NCBI GenBank assembly: GCA_009731375.1
Contig: BJOX01000066.1
Span: forward strand, 893,314 to 924,529
From: Paulinella micropora
Lineage: Eukaryota; Cercozoa; Imbricatea; Euglyphida
Reading direction: 5' to 3'
Length of the DNA stretch: 31,216 nt
Both the position numbers and the translations under genes were made by a program. The notes below the pieces were generated by a model. That model ran no database searches and was not told the DNA's origin. It saw nothing but the letters and a program-made list of their open reading frames with translations. This document shows positions 1-11,140 of this stretch, piece after piece. The stretch's first letter is position 1. Each line of letters opens with the position of its first letter.

Positions 1-138
1 TTTTTTTTTTTTTTTTTTTTTTTCTTTCTTTCTTTTCTTTTTCTTCTTCTTCTCAAAGTATTCCAAGTACACGCGCGCATATGCACAGATAACTTTCTAC
101 TGCTGCTGGTAACCACAAGCAAACTCAAGCATGCACAC

Positions 139-179
<41 letters not shown>

Positions 180-493
180 AGAAAAATTAGAGCATATTGC
201 ATGCATACATATATATTTACGCATGTCTTTGTGTATGTGTGTATGTACAGACACCATCTATAATATAACCACTCATACACGCGTACGCACGTACACACAC
301 ACACACACACACACACATACACACTCAAAGACACACGCACGCACAGATACACATGTCACACATATAATAGTAAATGTATGCATCTATATGTCTACCTATA
401 CTACATATGTTCGAATACACACACAAACACACAAACACACACACACACACACACAAACAAACAAACACACACAAACACACAACACGCACGCAG

Positions 494-541
<48 letters not shown>

Positions 542-757
542 GCATATATATATATATATATATATGTTCATACATACATATATATACATATGTATATATA
601 TATATATATATTATAGATATATATATATATACATACACACACACACACATATATATATATATGTATATATATTATATATATATATATATATACAAATATA
701 CACATTCATATATTATATACATATATTTATGCGATGTATGCGTTCCTGTGTGTGTAG
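1..757. repeat. Microsatellite-filled intron upstream of the first visible exon
   Basis: This stretch opens with 23 T and a TTTC-rich run. Three CA arrays (about 140-178, 289-320 and 417-520) and a long TA array with TATG/CATA interruptions (521-720) follow. It ends in TGTGTGTAG, which serves as the splice acceptor of the next exon. I see no coding sequence; the open frames here are translated CA/TA repeats. It is probably the 3' part of an intron whose donor lies left of the window. Confidence 0.8.
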
Positions 758-1184
758 ATTCTGATAATTGATCGTTGCAAGGCCTTCTTCAAGCTTTCCA
801 ACGGGCTGTTTGTGGCGCCCAGCCCTTTAGAGGAGCTCTATCTGCAGTGCCCGCTAGTGGCTCAGATCTTTATCGACGGGACCGGACATATGCCTTGCGT
901 AGCAGCCGTGGTGGTTCCCTCGCCGTTCCTCATGCCGGACGCTGCAACCACAGCACAAGCAACCACTACAAGAACGATAACAGCCACAACATCAACCGCA
1001 ACAACAACAATAACAACAACAACAACAGCAGCAGCAGCAGCAACAGCAACAACAGCAACAACAACAACAACAACAACAACAACATCAGCCGCAAGCACAA
1101 CAGCAACAGCCACAATAGCGGGCTCGGAGCATGAGTTGAAAGCGCGCTTACGGGCGGCCTTCGCGCAACTAGCCCAGGCTCATG
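758..1184 (+). CDS. Exon: adenylation domain, C-terminal part with Thr/Ala insertion
   Basis: The exon starts after TGTGTGTAG in phase 0 and reads [16 protein letters not shown], then [20 protein letters not shown] and VAAVVVPSP. These match the conserved hinge and C-terminal subdomain of acyl-CoA synthetase/carboxylic acid reductase adenylation domains, which typically have IDR..(N)..KLSQGE.V.P...E..Y..SPLV.Q..V and AVVVP. The hinge region (IDR) and the lysine of FKLS are present. About 58 residues of almost pure Thr and Ala follow (about 943-1122), encoded by an ACA/GCA-rich microsatellite where the family has only a short linker. A helix ([14 protein letters not shown]) closes the exon. 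The donor is CATG|GTATAT, leaving phase 1. The upstream ATP-binding motifs are left of the window. Confidence 0.87.
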
Positions 1185-1366
1185 GTATATATGCATGCAT
1201 ACATACTTACATTTATACATGCATACACACACGCATACATACGTGCATACATGCGGACGTACGTGGGTATATACATACACACACATACATATATACATAC
1301 ATATATACACATATACATAATAATATTATATATATACATATATATATATATAATATATTTATAAAG
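1185..1366. repeat. Short intron of CATA/TA repeats
   Basis: A 182-bp intron bounded by GTATAT and TTATAAAG. It is filled with CATA, CGTA and TA repeats. The phase is 1 on both sides, so the flanking exons join to give a Gly codon. Confidence 0.75.
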
Positions 1367-1432
1367 GCTTGAGCAGCATGCACGTTCCGAGCGCCATTGT
1401 TCTGGAACCACAGCCCTTCACGTGCGAGAATG
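1367..1432 (+). CDS. Exon: adenylation domain, strand before the A10 motif
   Basis: A 66-nt exon between TTATAAAG and GAATG|GTCAAC, phase 1 at both ends. It encodes LSSMHVPSAIVLEPQPFTCE followed by NG. In the family this position reads like V...I.LE.EPFT..NGLLT, directly before the A10 lysine loop. The NG at the junction joins exactly with LLTGNGK in the next exon, which supports this choice of donor although GTCAAC is a weak site. Beyond the donor the frame runs into a CT array and an N gap. Confidence 0.8.
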
Positions 1433-2980
<1,548 letters not shown>

Positions 2981-3060
2981 GCCTGTTGACGGGTAACGGC
3001 AAGCTGTGCCGGCCCGCACTGGTGCGGCGGTACCGACCGCGCTGGGCCGAACTGATCGAG
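2981..3060 (+). CDS. Exon: adenylation domain A10 motif with catalytic lysine
   Basis: The exon starts after a CCT-rich tract and TTAG in phase 1 and encodes LLTGNGKLCRPALVRRYRP and then RWAELIE. LLTGNGKL.RP..... is the A10 motif of adenylation domains; its lysine (codon 3001-3003) is the residue that contacts the carboxylate and AMP during adenylate formation. The exon ends GAG|GTGTTC in phase 0, which fits the phase-0 start of the carrier exon at 8392. In bacterial carboxylic acid reductases a somewhat longer linker follows, so a small missed exon in the 5.3-kb intron is possible. Confidence 0.87.
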
Positions 3061-3079
3061 GTGTTCTTACAACAACACA

Positions 3080-3114
<35 letters not shown>

Positions 3115-3115
<1 letters not shown>

Positions 3116-3199
3116 GTGCTTCTCTGTCAATGGCTGATGCATTTCTGCACATGCGCCTCCATCGTCTCACCCGTGAGGGGAGTACGAAGAATTGACGAT
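3115..3199 (-). mobile_element. SINE 3' fragment (copy a), cut by a gap
   Basis: This segment is nearly identical to the 3' part of the complete SINE at 3661-3930. It follows an AAT array on the plus strand, which is an ATT tail on the element strand. It stops at a 10-N gap, so its tRNA-like head is not visible. Confidence 0.75.
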
Positions 3200-3209
3200 N
3201 NNNNNNNNN

Positions 3210-3377
<168 letters not shown>

Positions 3378-3443
3378 AGTGCTTCTCTGTCAATGGCTGA
3401 TGCATTTCTGCACATGCGCCTCCATCGTCTCACCCGTGAGGGG
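3378..3443 (-). mobile_element. SINE 3' fragment (copy b), cut by a gap
   Basis: The 66 bases before the N gap at 3444-3610 repeat the SINE 3' end (AGTGCTTCTCTGTCAATGGC on the plus strand). After the gap another AAT array and SINE copy c begin. Confidence 0.75.
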
Positions 3444-3613
3444 NNNNNNNNNNNNNNNNNNNNNNNNNNNNNNNNNNNNNNNNNNNNNNNNNNNNNNNNN
3501 NNNNNNNNNNNNNNNNNNNNNNNNNNNNNNNNNNNNNNNNNNNNNNNNNNNNNNNNNNNNNNNNNNNNNNNNNNNNNNNNNNNNNNNNNNNNNNNNNNNN
3601 NNNNNNNNNNATG

Positions 3614-3660
<47 letters not shown>

Positions 3661-3661
<1 letters not shown>

Positions 3662-3930
3662 GTGCTTCTCTGTCAAATTGCTGATGCATTTCTGCACATG
3701 CGCCTCCATCGTCTCACCCGTGAGGGGAGTACGAAGAATTGACGATAAGCTCTAATGACACCCCCGCAAGGGCAGTTCCAACACTTCCAGACGGGCCGGT
3801 ATGTTCAATGAAAATACTGGTCCAGAAATAGACCGGTATGTTCAATGAAAATACTGGTGGCACCGACGGGAATCGAACTGGCGACAGGGCCCAGATGGTA
3901 GAACTTGACCACTGGGCTATCACGGTGTCC
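3661..3930 (-). mobile_element. tRNA-derived SINE, complete copy (copy c)
   Basis: On the minus strand the element begins at 3930 with a tRNA-like head of 76 bases (3930 to 3855). The head has an A box, TAGCCCAGTGG, and a B box, AGTTCGATTCC. These match the internal RNA polymerase III promoter consensus (TRGCNNAGTGG and GGTTCGANTCC). The head ends in CCACCA, as if a mature CCA end had been copied. A tRNA-unrelated body follows, including a 39-base internal duplication (two copies of AATGAAAATACTGGT on the plus strand), and the 3' end runs into an ATT-repeat tail (3611-3660). The cloverleaf is degenerate, so this is not a functional tRNA gene. Confidence 0.85.
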
Positions 3931-3988
<58 letters not shown>

Positions 3989-4195
3989 TGATGGGCAAGA
4001 AGTAAGCCAGCAGCCAGGGAGTAAGTCAGTACAAGGAAGCAAGTAGGTAAGCAAGTAAGCATGTAAGTAAGCAACCTGTGCCCGGAGATCCTTGGATTAG
4101 AGACAAGGAAGCAAGTAAGTAAGCAAGTCAACATGTAAGTAAGCAATCTGTGCATCAGAGACAAGGATGATGATAATAATAACAATAATAATAAC

Positions 4196-4253
<58 letters not shown>

Positions 4254-4258
4254 GTAAT
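3931..4258. repeat. AAT arrays around a degenerate AAGTAAGC-type minisatellite
   Basis: AAT arrays (3931-3986 and about 4170-4258) flank a 180-base segment rich in AAGCAAGTAAGT-like words. Within it a unit beginning AGACAAGGAAGCAAGTA repeats about every 60-75 bases (near 4029 and 4101), with a remnant at 4158. The second AAT array is the tail of SINE copy d. Confidence 0.7.
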
Positions 4259-4446
4259 AGTGCTTCTCTGTCAATGGCTGATGCAAATCTGCACATGCGC
4301 CTCCATCGTCTCACCCCCGCACGGGCAGTTCCAACACTTCCAGACGGACCGGTATGTTCAATGAAGATACTGGTGGCACCGACGGGAATCGAACTGGCGA
4401 CAGGGCCCAGATGGTAGAACTTGGCCACTGGGCTATCACGGTGTCC
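4259..4446 (-). mobile_element. tRNA-derived SINE, shorter copy (copy d)
   Basis: This is the same family as 3661-3930. The tRNA-like head (4446 to 4371) keeps both promoter boxes and the CCACCA end. Compared with copy c it lacks the 39-base body duplication and about 33 bases near the 3' end (the segment with GTACGAAGAATTGACG in copy c). It also ends in an ATT tail. All four copies point against the host gene. Confidence 0.85.
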
Positions 4447-4868
4447 TAATAATAGTAATAATGAAATTAATAATAATACTATTTACTATATCTGAGGCGT
4501 ACTGATGCAGCTAATGGCATATCCTCAACGGACATGAGCCTCCAATACCCTTGTTCGAGGTCCTCCACCCTCCCGTGTCAGTCTCTCGCCTGATGATCGG
4601 GGCCACCGATGGAGCTCCTGAGGGCAAGACTGCACTAAGCCGAGGTTATTCCGCAGTCCCAGCAACCTCTTGCAAGACGTCACCGAATGTGCAAGTGCAT
4701 ACACCAAGCGCGGTTGCTAGAGCTGCCTCGAAACCCCACCCATAACAATCTGGTGTCTGCTGGGTCCTGGGCTATCAACCAGCATATGCGGAGTTTAAGA
4801 TCTTTTACGCGCGCAACGACCCTCCTCCCCAGCATCTACCACCAAAGGGTTATGAGTTGGCGTCACAG

Positions 4869-4869
<1 letters not shown>
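4447..4869. other. Unique island, unrecognised
   Basis: About 400 bases of non-repetitive, fairly GC-rich DNA, ending at an AAT array from 4870. The arrangement resembles the retroposons nearby (body plus ATT-type tail, minus strand), so it may be the 3' end of another retroelement. Short open frames exist on both strands but I recognise no domain in them. Confidence 0.4.
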
Positions 4870-4927
<58 letters not shown>

Positions 4928-5369
4928 GAAGAAGAAGAAGAAGAAGAAGAAGAAGAAGAAGAAGAAGAATGATAGTGATCCTACATAAAGTAAATAATAA
5001 ACGAATAAATAGATAAATAAGTAAGTAAGTAAATAAATATAAATAAATAAATAAGTAAATAAATAAATAAATAAATAAATATCAGAAAGAAAGAAGAAAA
5101 AAAAAGTACATAAACAAATAAACAAATAAACAAATAAACAAATAAATAAATAAATAAACAAGTAAATAAATAAACAAGTAAACAAACAAATATACAAATA
5201 AACAAATAAGATAGATAAAATAAATAAGTTAATAAATAAGTAAATGAATAAATAAATAAATAGATAAAGTAAACAAAATATAAAAATAAATAAATAAATA
5301 TTTAAAAAAAACAAAAAAATACGTATAAATAAATAAATGAATCAATAAATCAATAAATCAATAAATCAA

Positions 5370-5444
<75 letters not shown>

Positions 5445-5487
5445 GTAAACAAATAAGCAAAAAATGAAGTTAATAAACAGATAAAAA
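4870..5487. repeat. AAT, GAA and AAAT arrays
   Basis: AAT (4871-4924) passes into GAA (4925-4970). About 480 bases of AAAT/AAAC tetranucleotide array follow, purest at 5370-5442. Long minus-strand frames here are translated repeats. Confidence 0.85.
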
Positions 5488-6120
<633 letters not shown>

Positions 6121-6347
6121 GCATAGATTGGTACACAGGTGCATATGTATACGCACATATATTCATGCATGGATAGCATACACACAAACAAACGGACATA
6201 CATGTGTAGGAGAAAATATATGCATAGATTGGTACACAGGTGCATATGTATACATACGTGTATTCATACATGAATAGCATACATACAAACAAACGGACAC
6301 ACATGTGTAGAGGAGAAAAAGGCGAACCACGCCTGGGCCTCGCACAC

Positions 6348-6415
<68 letters not shown>

Positions 6416-6764
6416 TACAGGAGAAAAAGGCGAACCAAGCCTGGCCCTCCCACACGTATATATATATATATATATATAAATATATTTATATATATATGAT
6501 ATATATATACATATATATATATATGTGTGTGTGTGTATGTATGTATGTATATATATATATATAATATACATACATATATATTTTTTAATGCTAAACACAC
6601 ACATACGTATATCTATATATATATACATATGTAATATATTTATATATATATACATACATACATTATATACATGTATTTTTATATGCGTGCAATGCATTTC
6701 ATACAACACAAGCATAAATCATACACACATACATGCATGCATATATGCAATCATGTTTTCAGCC
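6121..6764. repeat. Two tandem duplications and TA/TATG arrays
   Basis: A 101-base unit beginning GCATAGATTGGTACACAGG occurs at 6121 and 6222. A second motif, AGGCGAACCACGCCTGG, occurs at about 6311-6350 and 6419-6457, each followed by a TA array. TA and TATG repeats fill the rest. No gene is seen. Confidence 0.75.
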
Positions 6765-6926
6765 CCAGACACAACTGCCACTGCGCGCCAGGCTCATTTT
6801 ACTGTGCCGACACTTATCTTATTGAACGTGGGAATTTCTGGCTCTGTGCTTCCCGGTGGGTGTCGGTGAGGGACCCCCCCCCCGCCCCCCCTCAGGGGCT
6901 CGAAGCCTGTCTAAGGAAATCGACTC

Positions 6927-6929
<3 letters not shown>
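6765..6929. other. Unique island before a TAG array
   Basis: This non-repetitive segment follows TTTTCAG, a plausible acceptor, and contains a run of nine C. The phase-0 frame needed to join the gene stops after about 20 codons, so I do not call an exon. It may be the end of a retroposon whose tail seeded the TAG array that follows. Confidence 0.35.
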
Positions 6930-7018
<89 letters not shown>

Positions 7019-7072
7019 TGTAGTAGTAGTATTAGTAGTAGTATTAGTAGTAGTATTAGTAGTAGTAGTAGC

Positions 7073-7115
<43 letters not shown>
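6930..7115. repeat. TAG trinucleotide array
   Basis: A nearly pure TAG/AGT array with a few TTG, ATT and AGC interruptions. Confidence 0.9.
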
Positions 7116-7436
7116 CCACCCCTTGCTGCTTGGCTCTGAGCCCTCTTCTCTGGTGAGAGGCGAGTGGAAGGGGGAACCAGCTACTAAGAAGTCCTTAGTT
7201 GCTAAGTATACTGAACAATGACTTCAACCGCGCCGTTCTCAGCCGTTCTGGCTCGTGCAGTGACTCTGTTCAACGCTCCTATCAAAAGCTTTCTCACGAG
7301 CCGGGCACAGGTTCTGGACGCGAGACAAAGCTGAGAACGGGGCATTTTAAGTAATGCTCATTGCAGGTAGTAAGAACGAACTTCTTCTCTTTGTGGACGT
7401 GGTCGGGGATGAGTGCAGGCTTCATCACCAGATAGA
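7116..7436. other. Unique island, unrecognised
   Basis: About 320 bases of non-repetitive sequence between a TAG and a GATA array. A minus-strand open frame covers part of it, but I recognise no motif. It could be decayed mobile DNA. Confidence 0.35.
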
Positions 7437-7454
7437 AGATAGATAGATAGATAG

Positions 7455-7492
<38 letters not shown>

Positions 7493-7542
7493 CATAGATA
7501 CATAGATAGATAGATAGATAGATAGATAAGATAGATATATAA

Positions 7543-7616
<74 letters not shown>

Positions 7617-7767
7617 CACTTGCTGATAAAGAAACATACCTGCTGTCGTTTTCTTCTTGGTTCCTTGCTGTACTAAGTTGCTGGAAGACCACAGATATCT
7701 TACGTATGTATGTTGTGTAATTTAGTGTATTATCTAATGTATACATACATGCATGTATGTTACCTTT

Positions 7768-7808
<41 letters not shown>

Positions 7809-7978
7809 TTTCTTTCTTTCTTTCTTTCTTTTTTCTTTATTTCTTCTTTCTTTCTTTCTTTGTTTGTTTTCTTTCTTTCTTTCTTGCTTTCTTTCTTTCT
7901 TTCTATTTTTTTTTTAAACTATCTATCTGTCCATCTGTCTACATGTATATCTATCTATTTGCCTATCTACATATTAGT
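7437..7978. repeat. GATA and CTTT arrays
   Basis: A GATA array (7437-7616), a 140-base unique spacer, a CTTT array (7764-7905) and a short TATC/TGTC run. No gene is seen. Confidence 0.85.
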
Positions 7979-8022
7979 GTTACGAGCCCAAGCCAATGCA
8001 GGCGCGAGGCAAGACTGGCCCA
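7979..8022 (-). pseudogene. Decayed look-alike of the carrier-domain exon (antisense)
   Basis: On the minus strand the segment reads GCCAGTCTTGCCTCGCGCCT and continues TTGGCTTGGGCTCGTAAC. It aligns with the 3' end and splice donor of the exon at 8392-8519 (GCAAGCCTGTCTGCTCTGGG, ending GACTGGTTAGGTAAC). Translated it gives ASLASRLHWLGLV against ASLSALGLDSLGLVR; the attachment-site DSL is lost. Confidence 0.5.
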
Positions 8023-8205
8023 CAACACATATTTAGTATGTCTGGATGTATGCATGTATGTGGACATTGATCCTTGCTCGGCTGATTGCAGGGATAGCTT
8101 GAAACTTAAACGGCAGTATCCAACCGACTTGATCAGACTAATAGTTATACGGCTGATAGCTGCTGCCCATTTTTCCTCTTGAGAGTTCCTTTTGAAGCAA
8201 CTTTT

Positions 8206-8245
8206 CTAGCCAGCCCAAGCTAATCTGGCGGACAAGCTCGTCAAC
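8206..8245 (-). pseudogene. Decayed look-alike of the carrier-domain exon (antisense)
   Basis: The minus strand gives GAGCTTGTCCGCCAGATTAG, then CTTGGGCTGGCTAG. This aligns with the same 40-base core of the carrier exon with small deletions. It shares the preceding word AACATGTTG with the copy at 8569. Confidence 0.45.
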
Positions 8246-8302
8246 ATGTTATAAATGCATGTATTCATGCATATAAGTTTTTGTATGTGCATGCGTATGA
8301 AT

Positions 8303-8346
8303 GTTATCTGACCACCCCAAGCCAGGCCTGGCAGAGCAGACAAGTT
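8303..8346 (-). pseudogene. Decayed look-alike of the carrier-domain exon (antisense)
   Basis: The minus strand gives AACTTGTCTGCTCTGCCAGG, then CCTGGCTTGGGGTGGTCAGA and TAAC. It aligns with the carrier exon core CTGTCTGCTCTGGGCCTGG and its donor, with a 3-base insertion. Only about 45 bases separate it from the real exon. Confidence 0.5.
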
Positions 8347-8391
8347 GATCACCATGTTCTGTGCACCTGTGCTTGGCTTGCCCTTTGTCAG

Positions 8392-8519
8392 CCCTCTCCG
8401 TTGTGTCTGGGGCTGGTGGAGATCCTGGAGGAGGTGACGGGCAACATCTCTCCCTGCAGTCCGGTGGACTGCACCGCAAGCCTGTCTGCTCTGGGCCTGG
8501 ACTCGCTGGGACTGGTTAG
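8392..8519 (+). CDS. Exon: carrier (T/ACP) domain with phosphopantetheine serine
   Basis: The acceptor CCCTTTGTCAG has a good pyrimidine tract, and the exon begins in phase 0, matching the donor at 3060. It encodes PSPLCLGLVEILEEVTGN and, further on, ASLSALGLDSLGLVR. LGLDSL is the 4'-phosphopantetheine attachment motif; the serine codon is 8503-8505. LVEILEEVTG corresponds to helix 1 of the carrier fold. The exon ends GTTAG|GTAACC in phase 2, and the Arg codon is completed by the first base of the exon at 9487. The tethered arm carries the acyl group from the adenylation to the reductase domain. Confidence 0.88.
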
Positions 8520-8568
8520 GTAACCTTCGTACGTATTTACATACATAAATATGCATACAGAACATGTT

Positions 8569-8615
8569 GCAAGCTTGGCTGCTCTGGGGCGGGGCTCTCT
8601 TGGGCAGTTAGGTAA
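8569..8615 (+). pseudogene. Decayed look-alike of the carrier-domain exon and donor
   Basis: GCAAGCTTGGCTGCTCTGGG, then CAGTTAGGTAAG, aligns with GCAAGCCTGTCTGCTCTGGG and CTGGTTAGGTAAC in the real exon. The frame reads ASLAALGRGSLGQLGK, keeping the serine but not the Asp. It lies 50 bases downstream of the exon. Confidence 0.6.
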
Positions 8616-8735
8616 GTGCATACATGCATAATATATGTGTATTTATGACATGTTTGGACTCTCTTGGGGCCTCCGAAAAAAATTTACATAGATGCATACA
8701 TACATACATTACCATACGTGCATAGTACGTGTTGT

Positions 8736-8780
8736 GAGCTTATCTTGCATGGGCCTGCATTGGCTGGTGGCTGGAGAGGC
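8736..8780 (+). pseudogene. Decayed look-alike of the carrier-domain exon
   Basis: GAGCTTATCTTGCATGGGCC, then TGCATTGGCTGGTGGCTGG, aligns loosely with the carrier exon core. The CTGCATTGGCT word also occurs in the antisense copy at 7979-8022, so the copies share changes absent from the exon. Confidence 0.45.
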
Positions 8781-8835
8781 AAACATAATATGCAGATGTA
8801 TGCATCCATACATGCACATACATACATAAGATATC

Positions 8836-8880
8836 GGTTGTCTGCACTGGGTTTTACCTCGCTGGGCCTGGTGAGGTAAT
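8836..8880 (+). pseudogene. Decayed look-alike of the carrier-domain exon with donor
   Basis: GGTTGTCTGCACTGGGTTTT, then ACCTCGCTGGGCCTGGTGAG and GTAAT, aligns with TGTCTGCTCTGGGCCTGG, ACTCGCTGGGACTGGTTAG and GTAAC in the real exon. The same frame reads [13 protein letters not shown] against LSALGLDSLGLVR, so serine and the downstream helix start are kept, as is the GT donor. This is the best preserved copy. It could be an alternative 3' end or an exon remnant. Confidence 0.6.
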
Positions 8881-8934
8881 AACAATACATACATACATAC
8901 ATACATTTATAAATATATACATATATATATATAT

Positions 8935-8969
<35 letters not shown>

Positions 8970-8976
8970 ACATATA

Positions 8977-9016
<40 letters not shown>

Positions 9017-9203
9017 ATGTATATGTATATATATGTATATAATATAATATATGTACGTATATATATATACATATATATAATATAATATAATATGATATAA
9101 TATGATATAATATAATATAATATAATATAATATAATATAATATAATATAATATAGTATAATATAATATAATATTTATATATATGTATATATGCATACGTA
9201 CAT

Positions 9204-9254
<51 letters not shown>

Positions 9255-9258
9255 CGTG

Positions 9259-9331
<73 letters not shown>

Positions 9332-9486
9332 ATATATGCACACGTACATACATACATATGCAACATATTCTAGCATGTATGTTGATGATTTTGTCTGGAG
9401 GGGTTAACAAAAATGTATGCATATGTACACGAATGCATACACGCATTTGTTCGGCCTCAGTCATTTCTGTTTTTGTGTGTGGTAAG
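8881..9486. repeat. Intron part: CATA, TA, TATAA and TG arrays
   Basis: CATA (8887-8906), TA (about 8910-9060), a TATAA pentanucleotide array (9075-9170), TA (9206-9250) and TG (9251-9327) arrays follow each other. About 110 less repetitive bases end in GGTAAG before the next exon. Confidence 0.85.
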
Positions 9487-9562
9487 GTTCTCGAGCAAGC
9501 TGCGCGAACGGTTTGGCCTGTCGTTGTCCAGCAAAGTTTTAAGCGTGCTTACGTTACTGCAG
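9487..9562 (+). CDS. Exon: carrier domain, C-terminal helices
   Basis: The first base completes the Arg codon from the previous exon. The exon then encodes FSSKLRERFGLSLSSKVL and SVLTLLQ. In carrier domains the attachment motif is followed by a helix of the type ..L...FG..L....; here this sequence follows DSLGLVR directly. The acceptor is GGTAAG and the donor CTGCAG|GTTCAG, phase 0. The frame stays open for another 20 codons beyond the donor, so the exact end is not certain. Confidence 0.8.
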
Positions 9563-9582
9563 GTTCAGCTGCAGATTGGCAT

Positions 9583-9706
9583 CATACACAATCAGACATT
9601 CGCAGTGCGATATAGCCGTTAGTAGCCGTTAGCGACCGCGTAACCCGGTAAATTTTGCTCAGTAATGGTTCCTAACGGCTAGATTGCACTGTCTGACTGC
9701 GTATAT
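9583..9706. mobile_element. Small imperfect foldback, MITE-like
   Basis: The left arm (9591-9622: ATCAGACATT, CGCAGTGCGATATAGCCGTT) is an imperfect inverted copy of the right arm (9672-9698: CTAACGGCTAGATTGCACTG, TCTGACT), with a four-base insertion. The short spacer holds a direct repeat of TAGCCGTTAG. No coding capacity. A non-autonomous transposon remnant is plausible; no target duplication could be settled by eye. Confidence 0.45.
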
Positions 9707-10061
9707 AGGTCGCATTCACTGAGCACTGTGTAATTTCTTCATGTATAGGGCAACATTTTTATCAGACAATCCAGCCATCCACTGCCTTAAGGAATTTATG
9801 TCATGTCTTATTTGTCCTACATAACATACATGCATACATGGAGCGTGCCGTCCTGGAAGTATGACCTCAACCCCTCCGGGCTCCCGCAAAGAATGAGTTA
9901 TTGTTGCCGAGTGCCGATTTGCGCGGGAGGGGGTGGGGGGGGGGGGGTTGGGTTACACAATTTCCTCCACTTACACTGCCCACCACCTCCCAACACCTTT
10001 CACGGATGATGTCAATGATATATTTTGGACAATTTAAAACAGAGAGAGAGAGAGAGAGAGG

Positions 10062-10106
<45 letters not shown>

Positions 10107-10506
10107 GGAATGCTCACATACACGAGAATGCCCTGTAAGCCCTTAGTTGCATGTGAACATATATGCTGTGGGTCGGACACAAGAAACCTCTTGGCAGGAA
10201 ATGTATGTATGCCTTTATGTATGTATGCATGTATGTTTCTTATACATTCGACGTCACCAAAAATACCGCGAAAGTTGCGCATGTATGTATGTATGTATGT
10301 ATGTATGAATGAATGAATGTATGCATGTATGTATGCATGTATGTTGTATGTTGTATGTAGGATATGGCGAAAGTTAACCATAGATACATACATACATGCA
10401 TACATACATACATACATACATACATACATGCGTACGCTGCCTCCGCCTCCCGTCTTCCTGGGCGATTTCTAGATGGATGGATAGATAGACAGACAGATAG
10501 ACAGAC

Positions 10507-10544
<38 letters not shown>

Positions 10545-10570
10545 AGAGAGAGAGAGAGACACACACACAC

Positions 10571-10624
<54 letters not shown>

Positions 10625-10643
10625 GTACATAGATAGATAGATA
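9707..10643. repeat. Unique stretch, then G-run, GA, CATG/CATA and GATA arrays
   Basis: 9707-9930 is non-repetitive and unrecognised. A G-rich run (9926-9949) is followed by a unique 90-base segment, a GA array (10040-10104), a 100-base unique piece with no recognised motif, and ATGT/CATA runs (10200-10435). A second GA array (10509-10559) and a GATA array (10571-10640) close the stretch. No gene is supported. Confidence 0.75.
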
Positions 10644-10679
10644 GACACTGGCAGGCATGAGCGGTAATCCGCAACTTAT

Positions 10680-10719
<40 letters not shown>

Positions 10720-10810
10720 TAGATAGATAGATAGATAGATAGATGGATAGATAGGTAGATAGGTAGATAGATAGACACTGGCGGGCATGAGCGGTAATCC
10801 GCAACTTATA
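10644..10810. repeat. 130-base tandem duplication of a unique motif with GATA array
   Basis: The 37-base motif starting GACACTGGCAGGCATGAGCG occurs at 10644-10680 and again at 10774-10810 with one difference. Both copies are preceded by GATA repeats with GGTA interruptions, so the unit of about 130 bases includes the microsatellite. Confidence 0.8.
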
Positions 10811-10908
10811 CTTGTTGTTGGATTATACGTCACCATTCGTTATACCTATTTTGCCGTGCATTAGATAGAAGGAGGGCTTTTTGCATTTTTTCGCAGATGG
10901 CAGAGTCC

Positions 10909-10986
<78 letters not shown>

Positions 10987-10994
10987 TTATCTAT
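10811..10994. repeat. Short unique spacer and TATC array
   Basis: A unique 95-base spacer is followed by a TATC array (10910-10994) that leads into the dispersed element copy. Confidence 0.85.
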
Positions 10995-11140
10995 CTTATG
11001 TGTGCCTAGCCATACGCCTATAAGTCACATGCCGAAATAGCGACGGGAAGCACAATCCTGTTCCCTCAGGGTGCCCTTTCTCGCTTGTTGAGCCTGGAAT
11101 AAAACCCACAGTGCTCTGTCGGTTTATACTAGACTGTCGA
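10995..11140 (+). mobile_element. Dispersed element, 5' part, cut by a gap
   Basis: These 146 bases, beginning CTTATGTGTGCCTAGCCATA, match 16982-17134 almost exactly (three or four differences) up to the N gap at 11141. The 3' part of the same element lies inverted at 12406-12606. Confidence 0.75.

Noticed and set aside
223-771. Long open frames through the CA/TA arrays and other arrays (for example 1369-3195, 5504-6277, 14956-15942, 27590-29125)
   Set aside because: Their translations are monotonous repeat products (THTH, YIYI, LLLL, YLSI and so on), they occur in several frames and strands at once, and some run across N gaps. They are by-products of microsatellites.
3855-3930. A functional tRNA gene on the minus strand
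   Set aside because: The A and B boxes and a CCA end are present, but the arms pair poorly, the same sequence recurs at 4371-4446, and it is fused to a retroposon body with a repeat tail. It is the head of a SINE.
6121-6457. A CRISPR-like array of repeats and spacers
   Set aside because: There are only two copies of each unit, the intervening DNA is microsatellite, and the sequence context is eukaryotic.
6766-6870. An exon between the adenylation and carrier domains after TTTTCAG
   Set aside because: The phase-0 frame required by the neighbouring exons meets a stop after about 20 codons, and no family motif is seen.
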